This document shows positions 24,904-37,408 of a stretch of DNA of 64,000 nt, piece by piece; position 1 is the stretch's first letter; each line of letters opens with the position of its first letter. Both the position numbers and the translations under genes were made by a program. This DNA is from Clitopilus passeckerianus. Taxonomy: Eukaryota; Basidiomycota; Agaricomycetes; Agaricales; Entolomataceae. The stretch is from NCBI GenBank assembly GCA_944990035.1, contig CALYLX010000144.1:512971-576970 (forward strand). Direction: 5' to 3'. The notes beneath the pieces are model-generated. The model was not told where the DNA came from. It was given only the letters and a program-made list of their open reading frames with translations, and ran no database searches.

Positions 24904-25535
24904 CTATAGGTGGGGTCTTTTAATATCGGATAGCTCGAGAATTCTGACAACCCTCTCTTCCAAAAGCCTCTGCTCCGACCCAAGCACCCGGAATGGGATC
25001 CTTAGGTCGTTCAGAATCTTCTTGAAGAGCTCGAAGCATTCGTTCTGCTTCTCAAGAAGCCGCACTCCATCATCCACCAGCCACTCAGGTACTGGCGTGA
25101 ACAACACAAAGACTGATTGTCGATAACCTGGTAGAGCGGCCTGAAATTCAGGCGACTCAACCAGGTGACCGAACCTTATCTGGCCCTCCGTAACGCTAGG
25201 CGCCTGGAGGACTGCGTAAACAATTGGGTCCACAGCCGAGCGGTCGCACAGCTGAATAGGACAGGCAATCCCTGCCTGTTCCTGCTCCAGGTGTGCTTTC
25301 ATGATTGCAACTTGCATTTGCAACGCACCCACGTCTTCACGTGTAAACCCATCACGAGCCATGACCTCGCGAGCGACTTCCTTCACCACTGCTGAGCCGC
25401 TAAGGCCTAGCGCTTTGCTCAGTGCATTACACGTGGTTGTCTTTCCGGTCGACTATGAAGTTCCGTCGATATTTAGTACAGATTGAGTAGGGGAACGCTC
25501 ACTGATGGACCAACGAGGAAGATCTGCTTTCTCAT
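24904..25535 (-). CDS. Small P-loop NTPase (AAA_28-like ATP-binding protein)
   Basis: Two exons. Exon 1 starts MRKQIFLVGPS at 25535; the intron (ending about 25456) splices it to STGKTTTCNALSKALG, making a Walker A loop GPSSTGKTT. The rest (VVKEVAREVMARDGF, then DRSAVDPIVYAVL) fits the NadR/Ttd14-like AAA_28 family, in which DRS-x-x-D is the Walker B-like region. The protein is about 190 residues and ends DIKRPHL. Its substrate is unknown; related proteins are viewed as nucleotide or nicotinamide-type kinases, which is inference only. It is divergent from the RdRP-helicase gene, with about 150 bases between the start codons. Confidence 0.75.
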
Positions 25536-25687
25536 GATTTTGGGGGGCATCGGACCTCTCAGGCCCTTGGCCTTTATATAGGCTTGTCAAATCAAATTTG
25601 CTTTTCTGCAAGCGCTCAAGAACTCTCATGTAAGCATTTTTGTTCTCGTGGTACACTGCGGCCTCCTAATTCTTCTCAGGTCCCATT

Positions 25688-28600
25688 ATGGCACCTTACG
25701 TCCTCCAGCAGAGCCCGACGAAGGATGATACTTCGTGGCGCTATTCAGTCCCTCCAACGGCCCTAGTTCCTCCCAAGAATCGCCCAACACTAGGAAAGAT
25801 GATCCTCTTTACCGCAGAACAAATTACCATCCAGATGGCCCCACTCCCAGCAAACCGCATCTTACGCGGTGACGACCCATCGAAGTTCATCCTTTTGTCC
25901 TTTGGTGGCCTGCGATTTCCTGGATCAACTCTTCGTGACATGTCAGATTACATTGCACGGCTGCTGAAGGCCGGTATTTTCCTGAACAATGTGCAATATC
26001 GGTTTTATCACCACAGCAATAGCCAACTGGTATGTTCTTGCTCTCGCTAATCGTTGACGACGACTAATGATTCATGAAGCGTGGCAGATCATGCTTTGTA
26101 CGTGAAGCAAACTCAGACGAAGAGCTTGATCGTAAAATCTACGCCCTGGGAGATTTTGGGAACATTATGAACGCGGCAAAACGTGAGGTTCTTAAGAGAC
26201 CCAACTTTGTACGATCTGCTTACCTCAAAAGTGCAGGTGCCAAACGTATTGGGTTATTGTTTTCCGAGGCGCAGCTGGATTGCGAGTTAGACCCAGGGTA
26301 CATTGAGGACATCGACGATATCAAAGAGGGAGATGAACTCTTCTCAGACGGATGTGGTCTCATCTCGAAGAGGCTTGCGGTTCAGCTTAGTCGATCGAAG
26401 AAGATCATTCTGAGAGGAGTACGATATACGCCGACTATTTATCAGATCAGGCAAGTCCTACTTTGACGAAGAGATACATGTGCTTACCTCCAATTCTGAT
26501 TGGTAGGTATCTTGGTTACAAAGGAGTTCTGATGCTCCACCCTGAACTGAATGGTTCCGACAAACCGCTAGCACAGTTTCGGAAGAGTATGAAGAAATTC
26601 AAGACGACTCAAGATTGGACCTTTTCAGTCGTCAATTTCTCCAAACCTTATACCTTTGGTCGCCTCAACAACGATGTTATGGTTCTTCTCTCGAGCCTTG
26701 GTATCACCGACGAAAAACTCAGGGCAAAGCAGCAAGAGTATTTTGACTGGATTCGAGCAGCCTCCGTCGACGCTATCAAGGCTGTCGATTTCCTCTGCGC
26801 ATTGCAAAACTACGACCTGGCAGAAAGGGTCCTACTTGATGGACTCGACGATCCAACAGTCAAGGAGAAAGTGCGAAAAGTACAACTATCCGAAGTATCC
26901 AGCTTCAAGAGCGACAAGGGGCGGCCAAAGTCAAGAACATTTGTTCGGGACTCTCGTCGACTCTTTGGAGTCTGCGACCCTTATGGTGTTCTCAAAGAAG
27001 GCGAAGTCCACATTCGCATCACAGTCGGTCGAAAAGGTGCTGCTACGCCTATACATGGCGATGTTCTTGTGGTCCGCAACCCCTGCCTTCATCCAGGTAA
27101 TCGTCGCTCTCAGCTTTGAACATCCGACAAGCCTGTTAACTGATATCCAATAGGGGACTGCTTGAAGCTTCGTGCAGTTCATAATAACCGCCTCAACCAT
27201 CTTGTCGACTGTATTGTGTTTGCCTCCGTAGCTCGCCCCGGACATCATTCCGCTCCATCAATGTCAAGCGGCGGAGACCTTGATGGTACGATATCTTTCC
27301 GAAAACCGACGCATTCTAATCAATAGGCAGGTGACGAGTATTTCGTGTGTTGGGACAAGGACCTAGTGCCTACACGGGTAGTGGAGGTGAGAAGCTACTC
27401 CATGCTAACGTTGTCAAATTGACAGATATTTTTCCAGTCTTATGACTATCCCCCGAATAAAGAACAGAGGCCCGTCAAACTTGAACGGTCTCATCTGATA
27501 GACCACTTCGCAATGTACAGCGGGGCAGGGTAGGTGGCATTCATACGCCCACGACAGCTTATTGAAATGTCTCTCCTTCTAGAGTTGCAAGGGTTGCATC
27601 CCTGCACGCGAAATGGGTCCGCGCGAGCCCCAAAGGTGCTCTTAGTCCCGAGTGTCAAGAGCTCAACGCGCTTCATTCCCAATGCGTTGACGGTGCGAGA
27701 GTCAAGATTCCAGATCGGCTTACAAAACTGCCTGAGCTACCAGGGGACTCAGATCCTTTCATTCTCGACGTTCTGGAGAATGATAGGGCAGAATTCGCTG
27801 AAGCTTTCATAAGCGAAAACGTAACTCTCGAGGTGGTGTCGTCCATGAATGCTGGTGGTGGAGAGCATCTCCTACGTGGATTGCTACAAAGCGAACAGAG
27901 CTCATTATCGGAATTCGAGATGTTCAATCTCGCAAACGCCCTCGCAAGGCGTCTCTCTCTCGACGCGTCATCATTCCTCCCCTACCTCGACATGTCAGCC
28001 TTGACTGCCCAGCAAAAGCATGCCCTCAGCCTTTCCCTCGGTTTGGAGAGAAGAGAGCACCCCATTATCTGGAATTCTCTTCTTCGTTCGGACATTCTTC
28101 GGTCTCAGGATCTTTACCAACGGGCTTTGAATCAACCATTCTCTATTCAGCGACTTTATTCGTCAAAGCAGCAAGGACTTTATACCTTTTTCGAGTTTCT
28201 TCGAATGGCGACCCAGGAATACACCAGGAAGTTACTGGTCCTCCAAGTAAGTTCCTCATTCTTTTGATGCAATCAAGCAAGCTCAGTCCCTGAAGACAAC
28301 AGCACACTTCTCTATTGGGATCTTTATGCGTGGTCCTATGCCCTGGGATGAAGACACGGATGTCGGGCATAATGTTGTCGTTTGCTCATTCATGCCTTAT
28401 ACGGCGTCCGACATCCCAGGCTATCGGCCATGTACCAAAGATTATCGCCTCCATCTTGGAGATAACAACTTTCAGTTGTATAACAAGCAACAGAGCGACA
28501 CATTCGTCTTCATCAACCATGCACCTCGTGCGTCTAGTTCGGAGATTGCTGTGAGCATCGCTGTACAGAAGATATCCGCAACTGTACAACGGGTACGTTT

Positions 28601-31600
28601 CACCTCTGTTCCGACGTACCTACTCTAACATCTTTAATTCCTAGCAAGTTGGAAGGCTAAGAATGGCACCAGTGATTGCTTTAGAATTGCACGTCGTGTC
28701 CAATCGAGATAGGGAAGCGCATCAGCTATTTGACCTCTGGTTTGACCAGTATGTGACGCAAGTAGAGGTTGATGCGCACTGAGCTGACGATGCATTGCTG
28801 CCAGTGTACCTACCGAGGAATTTGTTAAACGTCTGGCTCGACGACCTGAACCGTACACGAGAAATGATATCCATAATGTCGACTGGTCAAAGGAGGATCG
28901 CCGTGCCTTACAAGGCTCATTCTTTCAACTACCTGATCTCGTCAACACAGATGGCATTAGCCACAGCACACCTCCAGTGAACGAACTTGATCCCAGAAGC
29001 TGGCCACAGCCGGGGATCAAGTGGAGCAATGGCAGAGGCATGATGAACAGAGCATGTCGCGACACCTCGCCACCAAAACGTCCTCGGAAATTGATGAAAT
29101 CATGGAATTTGCCCTGGAACATAATGCGGAAGAGGAGATCTTCATGATATTTCATCATATAGCGTCCACCCCGTCTGTCGATCTTTCTATCCTTACCGAG
29201 TGGGTCGAGAGATACCCTGCCCTCGTCTTCTCCCTCATCAAGATCTATCCGCCGACAGATAACTCTTCTCTCCCTCCAGCATTGCGGGAATCAGGTCACG
29301 TTGTCATTCGAAATCTTATTCGGTGCGCGAACGCACTTGGGTTTACGGTGTTGTCCACTTTGGAGAAGATTTCGAAGTCTATCCAGGGGCTGGAGGCTGC
29401 CCAATACTATGATCTTCTGATGCTCGTCTCGATGAGTGTTCGGTCTCAAGAGGTGGCCCGGGAGCTTCTACTTGTTCTCAACGATTTTCGAATTGACGAG
29501 TCCGATGGCCCTCTGTCCCCTACCGCAAAATATGGCAACAAACTCGCGCTATCAATTGCATTCGAGCGGGCTGAAGAGGCAGCTGACGAATGCCCTTGCG
29601 ATGACTCTGGGCGACCGAAAAAGCAGAGAGCTGCCCCATCGCAGGTAAAGCTGCGCTGGGTGCCGGAAAAAAGGACACAGGTTATTGCCGAATATCGAGT
29701 TGATACTCGCCCATCTGCTCGGCTTCACTCTCATGTCCGACTTCAGGCTGCATCAAAGCCTACCAATCAATGGGCTCAGCCTGTAGTTCTTGACGGACTG
29801 GTTGTCGTCGCTTCGAAAGGAGAATTTAGGATTGAACTCATGCATAATCCCCCTCCGGAAATGGAAGAGATGGACTGGACCATGTTTAACGCTGGGAGCA
29901 TTGGTGAGAATACTTCCTGCCCGCTTCTATGCTAGCGCTGAGAGAGTGATGCCTTAGCTACCTCAAGGGCAATGATGGACGCACTCCAGCGCCTGATTAC
30001 CGAACGATCTGGTTGTTGCAGATTTCACGGTGTCATCACTGGAGAGGTCGTTGCGACAGAGGATATCAGCGCCGCAGAAGCGAGAACGGGTGCAAATCTG
30101 GATACATCGGGCCCTTCCAATTATGGTGGCTTGAACGCAAGTCAAATTGATGCCGTCCGCTCTTGCAGTGCACCACTTTCGTTGATTTGGGGTCCTCCTG
30201 GTATGACCTTCTAGAGCGTTACTTGTAGGACTTTCTAATCTTCGGGCACAAGGTACTGGCAAGACTACCGTGGTAGTGCAGATCTTGCGGGTCCTGCTGA
30301 AGGACGCTGTTACTGATGGTACAAAGATACTGATGTCAGCGTCTACCCACAATGGTGAGCCAACGTTGTCACTCATCTCAACCATTAGCACTGACTAGGG
30401 TGTCCAGCTGTCGACAATGTCCTTGAACGGTTCCTCAAGTTGAATGAGACAGAAGAACTCCTCACAGACCAGCAAATTCTTCGTGTGGCTACGGATCAAT
30501 CCAAGGTTCATGAATCCTTACGAAGTTATACGATTGATGCTCGCGTTGGTGGTGACTTGAATGAGAATAATCACCTTGCTAAAAAAGCGCGGAGCGGGTT
30601 GAAAACGCCATCCTTGTATTCACGACTTGCGCAGGTAGGAACGCTCCGATTTGTGCACGGAACACGTACTTATTTGTACCCCCAGGAGCCGGCCTTGGGA
30701 CCCTTCGGAAGCAAGACTTCGATATAGCTATCATTGATGAGGCTTCACAAATAACTGAGCCGACTGCTCTCATCCCACTCGTCAAGGGCATTAAGAAGGC
30801 GGTGATGGTAGGAGATCAGTATGTCACCCTACCCTCGAGTTTTACTTGGCTGTTTTTATTGACAAGTTACCAGCGTACAACTGCGACCTACAGTCCGGAA
30901 AATGGGGCGGGTTCTCGAACTGGACGTGTCTCTCTTGGAGAGAATCTATACACGCCTCGATCACCCTGATCTACGCAAAACAATGCTTGATGTGCAATAC
31001 CGGTCTCCGAGAGAACTCATGACGTTTCCGTCGCAAGAGTTCTACGAAGGGCGCCTCGGTACTGGCCTTCAGAACAGTGCGCAAATCCTCAGTGTTTTGA
31101 GTGCATCAGCATTCCCCTGGCCACGTACGGGAGATACGGCGAAGCCAACGGTTTTCATACCTTGTGCTTCCGAAGAGGACATGGGAGGGATGTCGAAAAG
31201 CAACCTAGGACAGGTTGAATTGATGCAGCATATTCTACCACTGCTCCGAAAAGAAGTCCCAGGTACCGAAGAGGACATGGTAGAGCGGCTGAAGGAACTC
31301 AAGATTACTATCCTCTCACCCTACACCAAGCAGATACAGGCCCTCCGTAGTCGTGTTCCCAACACACCATGCTACACCATCGATTCCTTCCAAGGCAGAG
31401 AAAGCGACATCATCATCTTCACCTCTGTCCGCTGCAATCCTGATCTGGATATTGGTTTTCTGGAGGATGCGAGACGACTGAATGTGATGTGGACGCGAGC
31501 CCGGATTGCCCTGATCATTATTGGAGACCGCCTGACCCTCTCAAGTAGCGAACTTTGGAAGCGGGCCCTAGCTGCTTGCAACGAGGTTACAATTAAATTG

Positions 31601-31618
31601 CCTACACCAACGTCCTGA
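25688..31618 (+). CDS. RNA-dependent RNA polymerase fused to an SF1 (UPF1/Hrr1-like) helicase
   Basis: A single long gene of about sixteen exons with no frame break. The N-terminal part (from MAPYVLQQSPTKDDTSWRY) is an eukaryotic RNAi-type RdRP: NRILRGDDPSKFILLSFGG, YRFYHHSNSQLRGRSCF, IYALGDFGNIMNAAKRE, HGDVLVVRNPCLHPGD, and the catalytic loop GGDLDGDEYFVCWD (about 27262-27350), whose DLDGD is split by an intron. The usual long N-terminal extension of RdRPs is absent. A helical middle region follows, then RLHSHVRLQAASK and VVLDGLVVVASKGEF. The C-terminal helicase has GLNASQIDAVRS, motif I GPPGTGKTTVV, motif II IIDEASQITEP, motif III VGDHVQLRPTV, SFQGRESDIIIFTSV and LNVMWTRARIALI. It should make and remodel double-stranded RNA for small-RNA silencing. 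Both domains are unmistakable; splicing supports one polypeptide, though cDNA would prove it. Confidence 0.9.
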
Positions 31619-31913
31619 CGGAGGTATCTGTGTATCCTATTTGTGTATTTCGCGATGTATTTCATGATTTTCCCGAATATGATGTGATTCCTCTGAACTG
31701 GATGGCACTGGTCGAACTCCCACATAAAGGCATGGCACTCCGGTTGGCGACTAGACTGCTTGGCGGATCATTAACAAGTTAACCCTCATAAACTCGCCAC
31801 TCTATGTTTGCCCAACGCATTCGAGGAAACATGGATTCTACGCCATACATTGAAGAATTTACCAAGTCATACATCACGAAAACTATACACTAATAAGAGG
31901 AGAGCTATTGCAA
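31619..31913. other. Convergent 3' flanks
   Basis: A short stretch between the ends of the RdRP-helicase gene and the first BTB gene. No gene is seen. Confidence 0.4.
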
Positions 31914-32862
31914 TTAAGTTGGCGAAAAGCCTGAAGGATTTTCGTAGAACAAGGTGGTTAGTGTCAACAAGTTCTCGGAAGAATTGAATTTTGGAGAAAC
32001 TAACATTGTACGACTTCTCGGCTGCTTGCGTAGACTCATTGACATGTCGTCTAGGTTGCCGCCGTCGTCCAGGCCTGCAAGGTCGGGGAAGATCTTCTCG
32101 ATAAAATGAGTAACCTCTGGTGGTATTTTGCCTTCAGTGTGAGAACTGTGGGCCACTTCAACGGTGCGGATGTTGGACCTGTTCGATAGTTGCGCTTGAC
32201 AATATCGAAAGCCACTGAGGTGATCCTGTAGCGAGATGATCTTCATACCGAGGTCTTGGCCAAGTCGGTCAAGCTCGTCACTGGTTAGACCCTCTCTTTC
32301 TGATAGTAGGAAGAGCCCACGATACCACCACCGCTTAACATGGTATTTCCGTCCCCAAGAGACAAATTCAAGAGCATCCAAATCAACCTTGTCGAGTTCC
32401 TTGATCGCACGATGTCGAACTTCTCCCAATCCCCACATCGTAGCGAGTTCTAGCACGGACAACCATTGAGATTGAGTGAGAGACTCTCCTCCAAGCCGCC
32501 TGACAGTAACCGTGTCAACGACCTTTGAAAATGCATAAACAAACATCTACCCACAATGGCGAGACGACTCTCAAAAGTTGGCGGAAATCGCATGCCTTTA
32601 CATTTTCCAAGCGATGGCGTTGGTTCTTGGACTGGTCAAGAGACGCGCCTGAGAGATTGAAGAGCTCTTGGAAGAACGGCGATTCCTCGAAGGGGTGCGC
32701 GGGGACCCGGAAGAGGGTATCCTCCACCTATGTATGGCAATGTTAGCACGTCTCTCCTTACATTACTTGGTTGAGCTCGAAGCGCACAATAAAGCAAGCG
32801 TTGTCGAAAAAATGATTCTTGTCTCGGGTATAACGGGAAAGATCAATATGATCTGAATTCAT
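31914..32862 (-). CDS. BTB/POZ-domain protein A
   Basis: Three exons. Exon 1 starts MNSDHIDLSRYTRDKN at 32862 and continues CFIVRFELNQ. Exon 2 begins VEDTLFRVPAHPFEESPFF and includes ACDFRQLLRVVSPLW. Exon 3 has QWLSVLELATMWGLGEVRHR and AIKELDKVD, ending SGFSPT at 31914. The F-x-V-x2-HxFE, DFRQLLRV and LATMW landmarks are those of the large basidiomycete BTB family, whose members probably act in protein-protein interaction or as cullin-3 adaptors. It is the first of four such genes here, all on the minus strand. Function is inferred from the family only. Confidence 0.8.
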
Positions 32863-33691
32863 CTTTGCCGGTCAGAGAACGCGGGGAGATGAGTATGCAG
32901 CGTTGGTCGAAGCTACAAGACTGATAGCTTGGGCCAAATCTGCAGACTCAAAGCTGCGGGGTGAAGAAGTCGAGCTGTGTCCATACTTATACAGTCGAAT
33001 TTCAATCAATTCGAATGTGGTGTGACATGGGACATGCTGTTCGAATTTTTGTTTTGGAAGATCTTCCATTTTAGGGTGAGCTGCGCCCCTTTTATGGTGA
33101 CTGATTTCAATTTATCAGCCTAATCTGCACGATTTTGGATCCAAATTGTGTTTGTGGCGTGGGATGGGTATGGCGTTTCGAACAAATCGGACCTTTATGA
33201 CCAATTGACGTTCGAATTGGTTAAAATTCTACATTTCTGCATCTGTAAGCCTGACAACAAGAGGCGCCCAGGAACGCAAGAAGTCAAGAAAGAAGCCCCG
33301 AATGGCGCAACGTGTAGCTGGGATCTACGCTGCTTACTTCCAGTTCTTCGAACACGCACCCTCGCAGCACCTCGCCTCGGATTGAACCAGATTTACTCCC
33401 GGCCATGCGTCAAGTCCACGTGGAATTGCTAACATATACGGTCGCAGAAGCGCAGGTGTCGGCGCAGTCCAAACACCCTGCTGAGCTCCTGCGTGATTGT
33501 ATCTGGTATGGGTTGACGCCTCACTAATCTGGTCGTCCTCATGGTCGTCGGTCTTGTAAAGCATGGAGTCGGACAATAATCCGGTTTTATTGATCGTGTT
33601 CGTCTACGCAAAGTCACTAGCCATTTACAGGGTACTGTCAAAGGTGGGGTACAAGAATTACAAGAAAGAACGGCAGTCTCTGATAAGAGAG
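32863..33691. other. Spacer between BTB genes A and B
   Basis: No convincing gene. Short AT-rich patches with repeated attcgaa-like words (32995-33230) are present. Open frames at 33334-33641 lack any recognisable motif. Confidence 0.35.
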
Positions 33692-34574
33692 CTACTTTGG
33701 CTTTGCACTCTCTCGTTTACTACCGCTCCCGCCGCTACCTCCAGTCGTCCCGTTCTCCTGACTAGCGCTCGACGACATGTTGGAGGCGTCGACGAGCTCG
33801 GGGAAGATCTTATCAATAAACATATCAATCTCCGCCTTCGACAACTCTTCCTTCGTAGCGGAGGATCCTGCCTTCGACGCTCGTTGCTTGAAGCCCGAAA
33901 CGTGTCCTTGAAGTGAAATGACCTTGAAGGTTGTTGGTTTTCCAATTTTGTCCATCCACTCGTCCTTAAATTCGTTCTTCTCCACGAGTAGGCGTAGAGC
34001 CGGTCTGATCCACTCTTTGACGAGGTAGTCTTGAGCCAGAGCGAGGCGACTGATCCCGTTCAGTGGCAAATCTTCAAGCGCCTTGATAGCAAGTTGTCGA
34101 ACCTTTCCGAACTCCCAAGTTGTCGCCAGTTTAAGGACCGCAATCCATTGTGGAGGGGTGAGTTTTTCGTCCTCGAAATGCCTACACCTAAGGTTAAAAC
34201 ACAGGACAATAAAGCTGAATTCAGAGTTGACAAACCTCGGATAAAGAACTCGAAGGAATTGGCGGAAATCTTGGACGTCTATATCTGGAAGACGGTGAAG
34301 GGATTCTCCTTAGTGACGTGGTTGGCGGAGCTTGTGGCCACGGGGCTACCGGGGAGCCCAAACATATCTCTGAACTTTGTCGAACCCTCCTCAAAATGGT
34401 GCCGAGGCAGCCTGAAGATCACATTTCCGACCTGTAGGATAGCGGAGTTTAGTGCCGCTAGCGAATGGGCGTGAACAGCTCGTTGACCTACCAGGAAGTA
34501 AACATCTTCAAAAAGAAGAATTCGTCCTTTTTGCAGGCCGACAGGTCTTCAGAAAAATTCGTGTTGTTGGACAT
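33692..34574 (-). CDS. BTB/POZ-domain protein B (frame break in exon 1)
   Basis: The start is MSNNTNFSEDLSACKKDEFF at 34574. By comparison with BTB protein C, exon 1 should continue FFEDVYFLV, but the A-run 34510-34514 (T-run in the coding sense) appears one base short, so the frame slips to LKMFTSW and a stop. One more T restores it. Later exons give VIFRLPRHHFEEGSTKFRDM, PDIDVQDFRQFLRVLYPR, WIAVLKLATTWEFGKVRQ and AIKALEDL, ending GSKRESAKPK at 33692. The C-terminal region shared with protein C includes VISLQGHVSG and IDKIFPELV. It is clearly a paralogue of C. The break is probably a sequencing error. Confidence 0.78.
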
Positions 34575-35019
34575 TTGAAAGAGGTGAGAGTAGTATTGTG
34601 ACATAAAACCGTTCTCGCTCTCCCCCAAGTATTTATAATAGTCAACCATGGCAGGGATCGATATGGGTACAGGGATAGCAGGATAATGTCTTGTAAAATT
34701 TCCCAAGAAGTTGCGTTGCCGCTCAGAAACAATGTACCGGCTTCGGCAGCGCTTCCTTTAGTGAGGCATGTTCATCAAGAAGCCTGGGCGAGAATTCCAG
34801 CATTGAATGAGGCTGATCCTGGTCTTGAGATCGATTCTGGATTCTGACTTCCGAGGAGGTCAGTGCCATGCATCGTAGAAGACAATTACCACACAACGTA
34901 CCGGAGGGGTTTCGCGAATCATAAAGCAATGTTAATCCACAGTGACAGTCAGGAGAAGGGTTTGAACGTCGTACAATGACACAACACTGGATTCAGAAAT
35001 AGGAAGGTAGTGATAACTC
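34575..35019. other. Spacer between BTB B and nucleotidyltransferase-like gene 1
   Basis: No gene recognised; it presumably holds the BTB-B promoter and the 3' flank of the neighbour. Confidence 0.35.
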
Positions 35020-35805
35020 CTAGTACCTGTACGATACAATGCCATTCCCGGTAGACGAGTTTCGTGTTGTAAACCCCAACGCAGCCCACGGCGCGGCCAT
35101 CTGCGGATGATGCATAACATACTGGTGAACGCGTTCCTGGGATTCTTCGTGGAGCCACTCAGGTGCATAATAATCCTGGAATGGTCTTCGTGCTAAACGA
35201 TGAAGTGTAAGGTGGAGGAATTCAGCAATATCTATCTCATCAACATGTATTTTCGCCCGGTACCAAGATCTCAAGTCGTTCTTGTGATCTACCCAGCCTC
35301 GCAGCTTGAGCAGCAGCAGGATCACCTGGGGCATAACGGGAAGATCAACATTGTTTGGTAGCCGTACGATGAATTCTTCTGGAAGCAATGGGATACTGAG
35401 AAACCCGGGTTGCAGGATATCCACCTTGCAGGCACGGTATCGGTTCGGTAAGGGTGGCCATTGGAACGTGTACCAAAGGACATTCCAACCCGCACCTGGC
35501 GTCACCGAGGGAACAAGGAAGAAGTTCTGATCAAAAGTAGTGAGGAGGTGCTTGACTTGTTCTGCGCCATACGAGGGATCCATGATTGCTACATCAACAT
35601 CCTTCGAGGAGTAGGTGTAAGTATCATGCATTCAAGTTGATTGTAAAAGGCGTACGTTGGGTTGGCGATTCCGCATGCCCCAGACATACCATGCAACACT
35701 CCCGAATAAGCAGGCCTTAATCTCGGAATGGCTGAGAATACTGATAGTGTGGCTTGCCACATAGCGAACCTCAGCGAGGGTGACACCGTGGCGATTCAGC
35801 ATCAT
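35020..35805 (-). CDS. Nucleotidyltransferase-fold protein 1
   Basis: Two exons. Exon 1 starts MMLNRHGVTLAEVRYVASH at 35805 and carries KACLFGSVAWYVWGMRNRQP. After an intron, exon 2 starts DVDVAIMDPSYGAEQ and continues FFLVPSVTPGAGWNVLW, KVDILQPG, LLLLKLRGWVDH and PEWLHEESQERV, ending GIVSYRY. The LFGS helix-turn motif followed by DVDV matches the core of nucleotidyltransferase-fold proteins (hG[GS] and the metal-binding D-x-D). This subfamily is common in mushrooms and has no known substrate. It is paralogous to the gene at 39776-40506, where the second motif reads DVDLVV. Confidence 0.72.
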
Positions 35806-36511
35806 CCTCTCTTGTCTGCGAAGCTGTCACTGGACAAGATAGAAGGATTGGCAGCAATCATTTTCAGAATTCGGGTATGAAGTGGAGGAGGTTCTTGTCC
35901 TAACGGAGCCGAACATTGACCCAAAGTAACAATTAGATAATTATATAATAAATCCGACAGTAATAGTACTAATACACTCCATTTATGGGGAGACTGAAGA
36001 TCATGGCCTTATCTGAAGGTTCGCATACGCCAGATTGCGGCCCTCACGACATCTGTGTTCATTCATCAAGCAATGGCATTTCATTGCTATGCAATTCCAG
36101 AAACCAAATGGCTGGAGGCCTCGAGAAGCACAAGTGGAACGAAGGAGAGAAATACAGGATTCAAACTACGCACTTCTTGTCCCCCCAGAACCCAGAACGT
36201 GGGCTGGTTACGAGCCTACAAGACGAGGTGCTTACACGTCAAGCCACGTGTAGTTCAATCATAGACCCAGTCATGAAATATCTTCTGCCATCGTCAAAAT
36301 AACCGCGACGTGAAACCCGCAGTGGTTGTATCTGGCGAGTGTGTCGGTATAGTTGTGAGGTAGGATCTCAAACATACCATGCATTACGGTCACATATTCC
36401 GGAAGATGAAGCAACAATCAAAGCTATATTGAAGATTTTGGCGATAGATTTACAGGAGATAACGAGAAAGGATCGAAAACGACGGGAAAGACTCGGACTC
36501 GACGCGATAAT
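35806..36511. other. Spacer between nucleotidyltransferase-like gene 1 and BTB C
   Basis: Several overlapping open frames at 35985-36302 in three frames (one containing KQWHFIAMQFQKPNGW) may be a relic of coding sequence, but no start, splice pattern or known motif can be defended. Confidence 0.3.
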
Positions 36512-37408
36512 CTACTTTGTCTTTGAATCAGGTCGCTTGGTGGCGTTACCATTATTGCTCGTAGCCCCATTCTCCTGAGAGCCCTTTTGAGCTGGGACCG
36601 CGGCCTCGACCAGCTCTGGGAACACCTTGTCGATGAAAGCGTCGATCTCGGCGATGGAGATGTCGTCTTTCTGGGTGGCTCCGACCTTGGGACCTCGTGG
36701 GTGCTTGTAACCAGCTACATGGCCCTGCAGCGATATGACCTTATGAGTTGTTGGCGTGCCGATTTTGTCCATCCACTCCGCTTTGAATTCTTGTTTCTCC
36801 GCGATGACACGTAAAGCAGGCCGCATCCATTCTTTGATATGGTAGTCCTGGGCGAGGGAAAGGCGGGCGATGGGGCCGATAGTCATGTCTTGAAGAGCCT
36901 TGATGGCGAGCTCCTTGACTTTGGCAAAGCCCCAGGTAGTGGAGAGTTTGAGAACTGCGATCCACTGCTGGCCGTTCAGTTTCTCAGCCTCAAAGTGTCT
37001 AGAGTGGAGACAAGATGTGAGTGGAAGTCAATGGCTGAGTAGTGCGCTGGAAGGCTCGCCTCGGATAGAGAACACGTAGGAACTGTCGGAACTCATCGAG
37101 ATCGATACCGGGAAGTCGGTGCATAGGATTTTCTTTGGCGATATTGTCGGTCGGATTGGACACCCTTGGGCTACCGGGTAAGCAGAACATATCCCTAAAG
37201 CGCTCAGAGCCTTCTTCAAAGTGGTGGCGCGGAAGACGAAACACAGTATCGGCAACCTAACATTCGTGGATGAGTTGGCACTGCCTAGGGAGAGGCTTCA
37301 ATCTGAAGGCAAACTTACGACGAAGTAGACATCCTCGAAGAAGAAGAATTCATCCTTCTTGCATAGTCCAAATTCACCTCCTCTTGGTAGTGTCATTCCG
37401 GTGGCCAT
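36512..37408 (-). CDS. BTB/POZ-domain protein C
   Basis: Three exons. Exon 1 starts MATGMTLPRGGEFGLCKKDE at 37408 and continues FFFFEDVYFV. Exon 2 has VADTVFRLPRHHFEEGSERF and GIDLDEFRQFLRVLYPR. Exon 3 has WIAVLKLSTTWGFAKVKEL and IARLSLAQDYHIKEWMRPAL, ending ATKRPDSKTK at 36512. It is closest to BTB protein B, sharing the exon pattern, the CKKDEFFFF start and the C-terminal VISLQGHV and IDKVFPELV segments. Intact copy, useful as the reference for the break in B. Likely an adaptor in protein-protein interaction, by family only. Confidence 0.82.
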
